A DNA stretch of 64,000 bases from positions 126,887,062 to 126,951,061 of the forward strand of contig NC_083560.1 in NCBI RefSeq assembly GCF_019925205.1, written 5' to 3'. Source of the DNA: Metopolophium dirhodum. Taxonomy: Eukaryota; Arthropoda; Insecta; Hemiptera; Aphididae. Position numbers and translations under genes: made by a program. Positions within the stretch are counted from its first letter, which is position 1. The number at the start of each line of letters is the position of its first letter. A model generated the notes under the pieces. That model saw nothing but the letters and a program-made list of their open reading frames with translations. It made no database searches and was not told the DNA's origin. Positions 63,276 through 64,000 of the stretch are shown here, in pieces.

Positions 63276-64000
63276 ATTTTAAATTCTGAGCGAAGCGATA
63301 AATGTATTAATTTTCCAATAATGTGTGTGTTTTTTTTTTTATTTTTTTTTTGTGTGTGTGTCATCACCTTTTAGGACAATAAAAGTGCATGGATTTTCTT
63401 CAATAGTAACTTTTCTGATAGGAAAGTGAATCTAGTTGGTACTTTAGGGGGTAAAAAAGTAAAAATTTCCCAGTAGTTTTCAAAAGCGACGTGAAAAACA
63501 AAAAAAAAATTAAGAAAAAACGGGAATTTTTACGCAAAATCTGTTTTTGAGAAAAGATTTGGTTGTTGGTGCAACTCTAAAACAAATGACCGCTGGTACA
63601 TGAAATGTTGACTGAATGTTTATATTAGCATTTATCATGTTCCAAATATTTTAACTTATTTTGAGCTGTTTACGGAATTTTCAGTTTCCATTTTTTTTAG
63701 TTTTTTTTTCTATAAATATCAATAAAATTTTATTCGTTAGTTAAAAAAGCTTGAAAATTTAATAGAACGCTCCTAGGTTATTGTTTCAAAGGCAGATGAA
63801 AAAAATTTAAAATCCTTAGTCACAGTTTATATTTATAAGCATTTAAAGTTCAAATCTTGAAAAAATACGGAAAAATCACGAAAATTAGCATATTATTTTG
63901 AGTTGAGAATTCATAAAAATTTTTCTTTTTAAATCTAAGATTTGAAAATGGAATACAAGACTATTCATAAGTTCGTCTACCTTTATCAAAAAAAAAATGT
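63276..64000 (+). repeat. R1 repeat, copy J, cut by the window end
   Basis: The left end is TTTTAAATTCTGAGCGAAGC at 63276. It then follows copy B closely (CTTTTAGGACAATAAAAGTG, GGAAAGTGAATCTAGTTGGT, GACTGAATGTTTATATTAGC). The right part lies outside the window. Confidence 0.85.

Overview
The window looks like nuclear DNA of an aphid (Hemiptera, Aphididae). It is strongly AT-rich, has GT-AG introns in insect-like genes, is full of TAGGTACCTA-type simple sequence, and carries many copies of a medium-length repeat (called R1 here, with TTCTGAGCGAAGCGATGAATG near one end and CTGTACAGCAGAGCG near the other) of a kind I associate with aphid genomes. The species cannot be settled by eye. No tRNA, rRNA, CRISPR or bacterial-type feature was seen.

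Three genes can be assembled exon by exon with consistent splice phases. (1) 20128-22240, minus strand, five exons, 227 aa: an N-terminal ZAD-type zinc domain joined to a C-terminal PHD finger of the ING family, an unusual pairing and the most interesting coding find. (2) 33057-33653, plus strand, three exons, 139 aa: a secreted ten-cysteine Ly6/uPAR-type protein. (3) 40245-44296, minus strand, three exons, 716 aa: a C2H2 protein with about 13 fingers and an acidic N-terminus.

Broken genes are common. 48634-49992 (minus) is a type II activin/TGF-beta receptor kinase that kept its introns but has two adjacent stops, a frameshift and a large palindrome made of two of its own exons. 16695-17310 (minus) is a decayed reading frame with exonuclease-like motifs. 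Transposase or retroelement remnants are a Ty3/gypsy polyprotein (27600-29721), a P-element/THAP9-like transposase (30545-31521), a hAT/ZBED transposase split by an R1-type insertion (36831-38640) and a MULE transposase (55660-56388).

Non-autonomous elements are unusually readable. hAT-type elements with perfect 8-bp target duplications lie at 14146-14426, 18267-18353, 34885-36048 and 42776-43169. A TTAA-bounded piggyBac-like MITE (16150-16493) carries three 20-bp palindromes. Large foldback structures lie at 22777-23510 and 32326-32775, and two related short hairpins at 8371-8482 and 43517-43687. R1 copies occur at 6655, 8738, 18252, 23530, 26190, 37150, 51399, 54717, 60145 and 63276, in both orientations.

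Layout: 1-16 kb is gene-poor, repeat-bearing intergenic DNA; 16-24 kb holds the decayed exonuclease-like frame and the ZAD-PHD gene; 24-32 kb is a transposon graveyard; 33 kb is the Ly6-type gene; 34-39 kb is hAT material and a tandem repeat; 40-44 kb is the zinc-finger gene; 48-50 kb is the receptor pseudogene; 51-64 kb is repeats and a MULE remnant. The genes do not form an obvious pathway. They look like independent loci in repeat-rich DNA.
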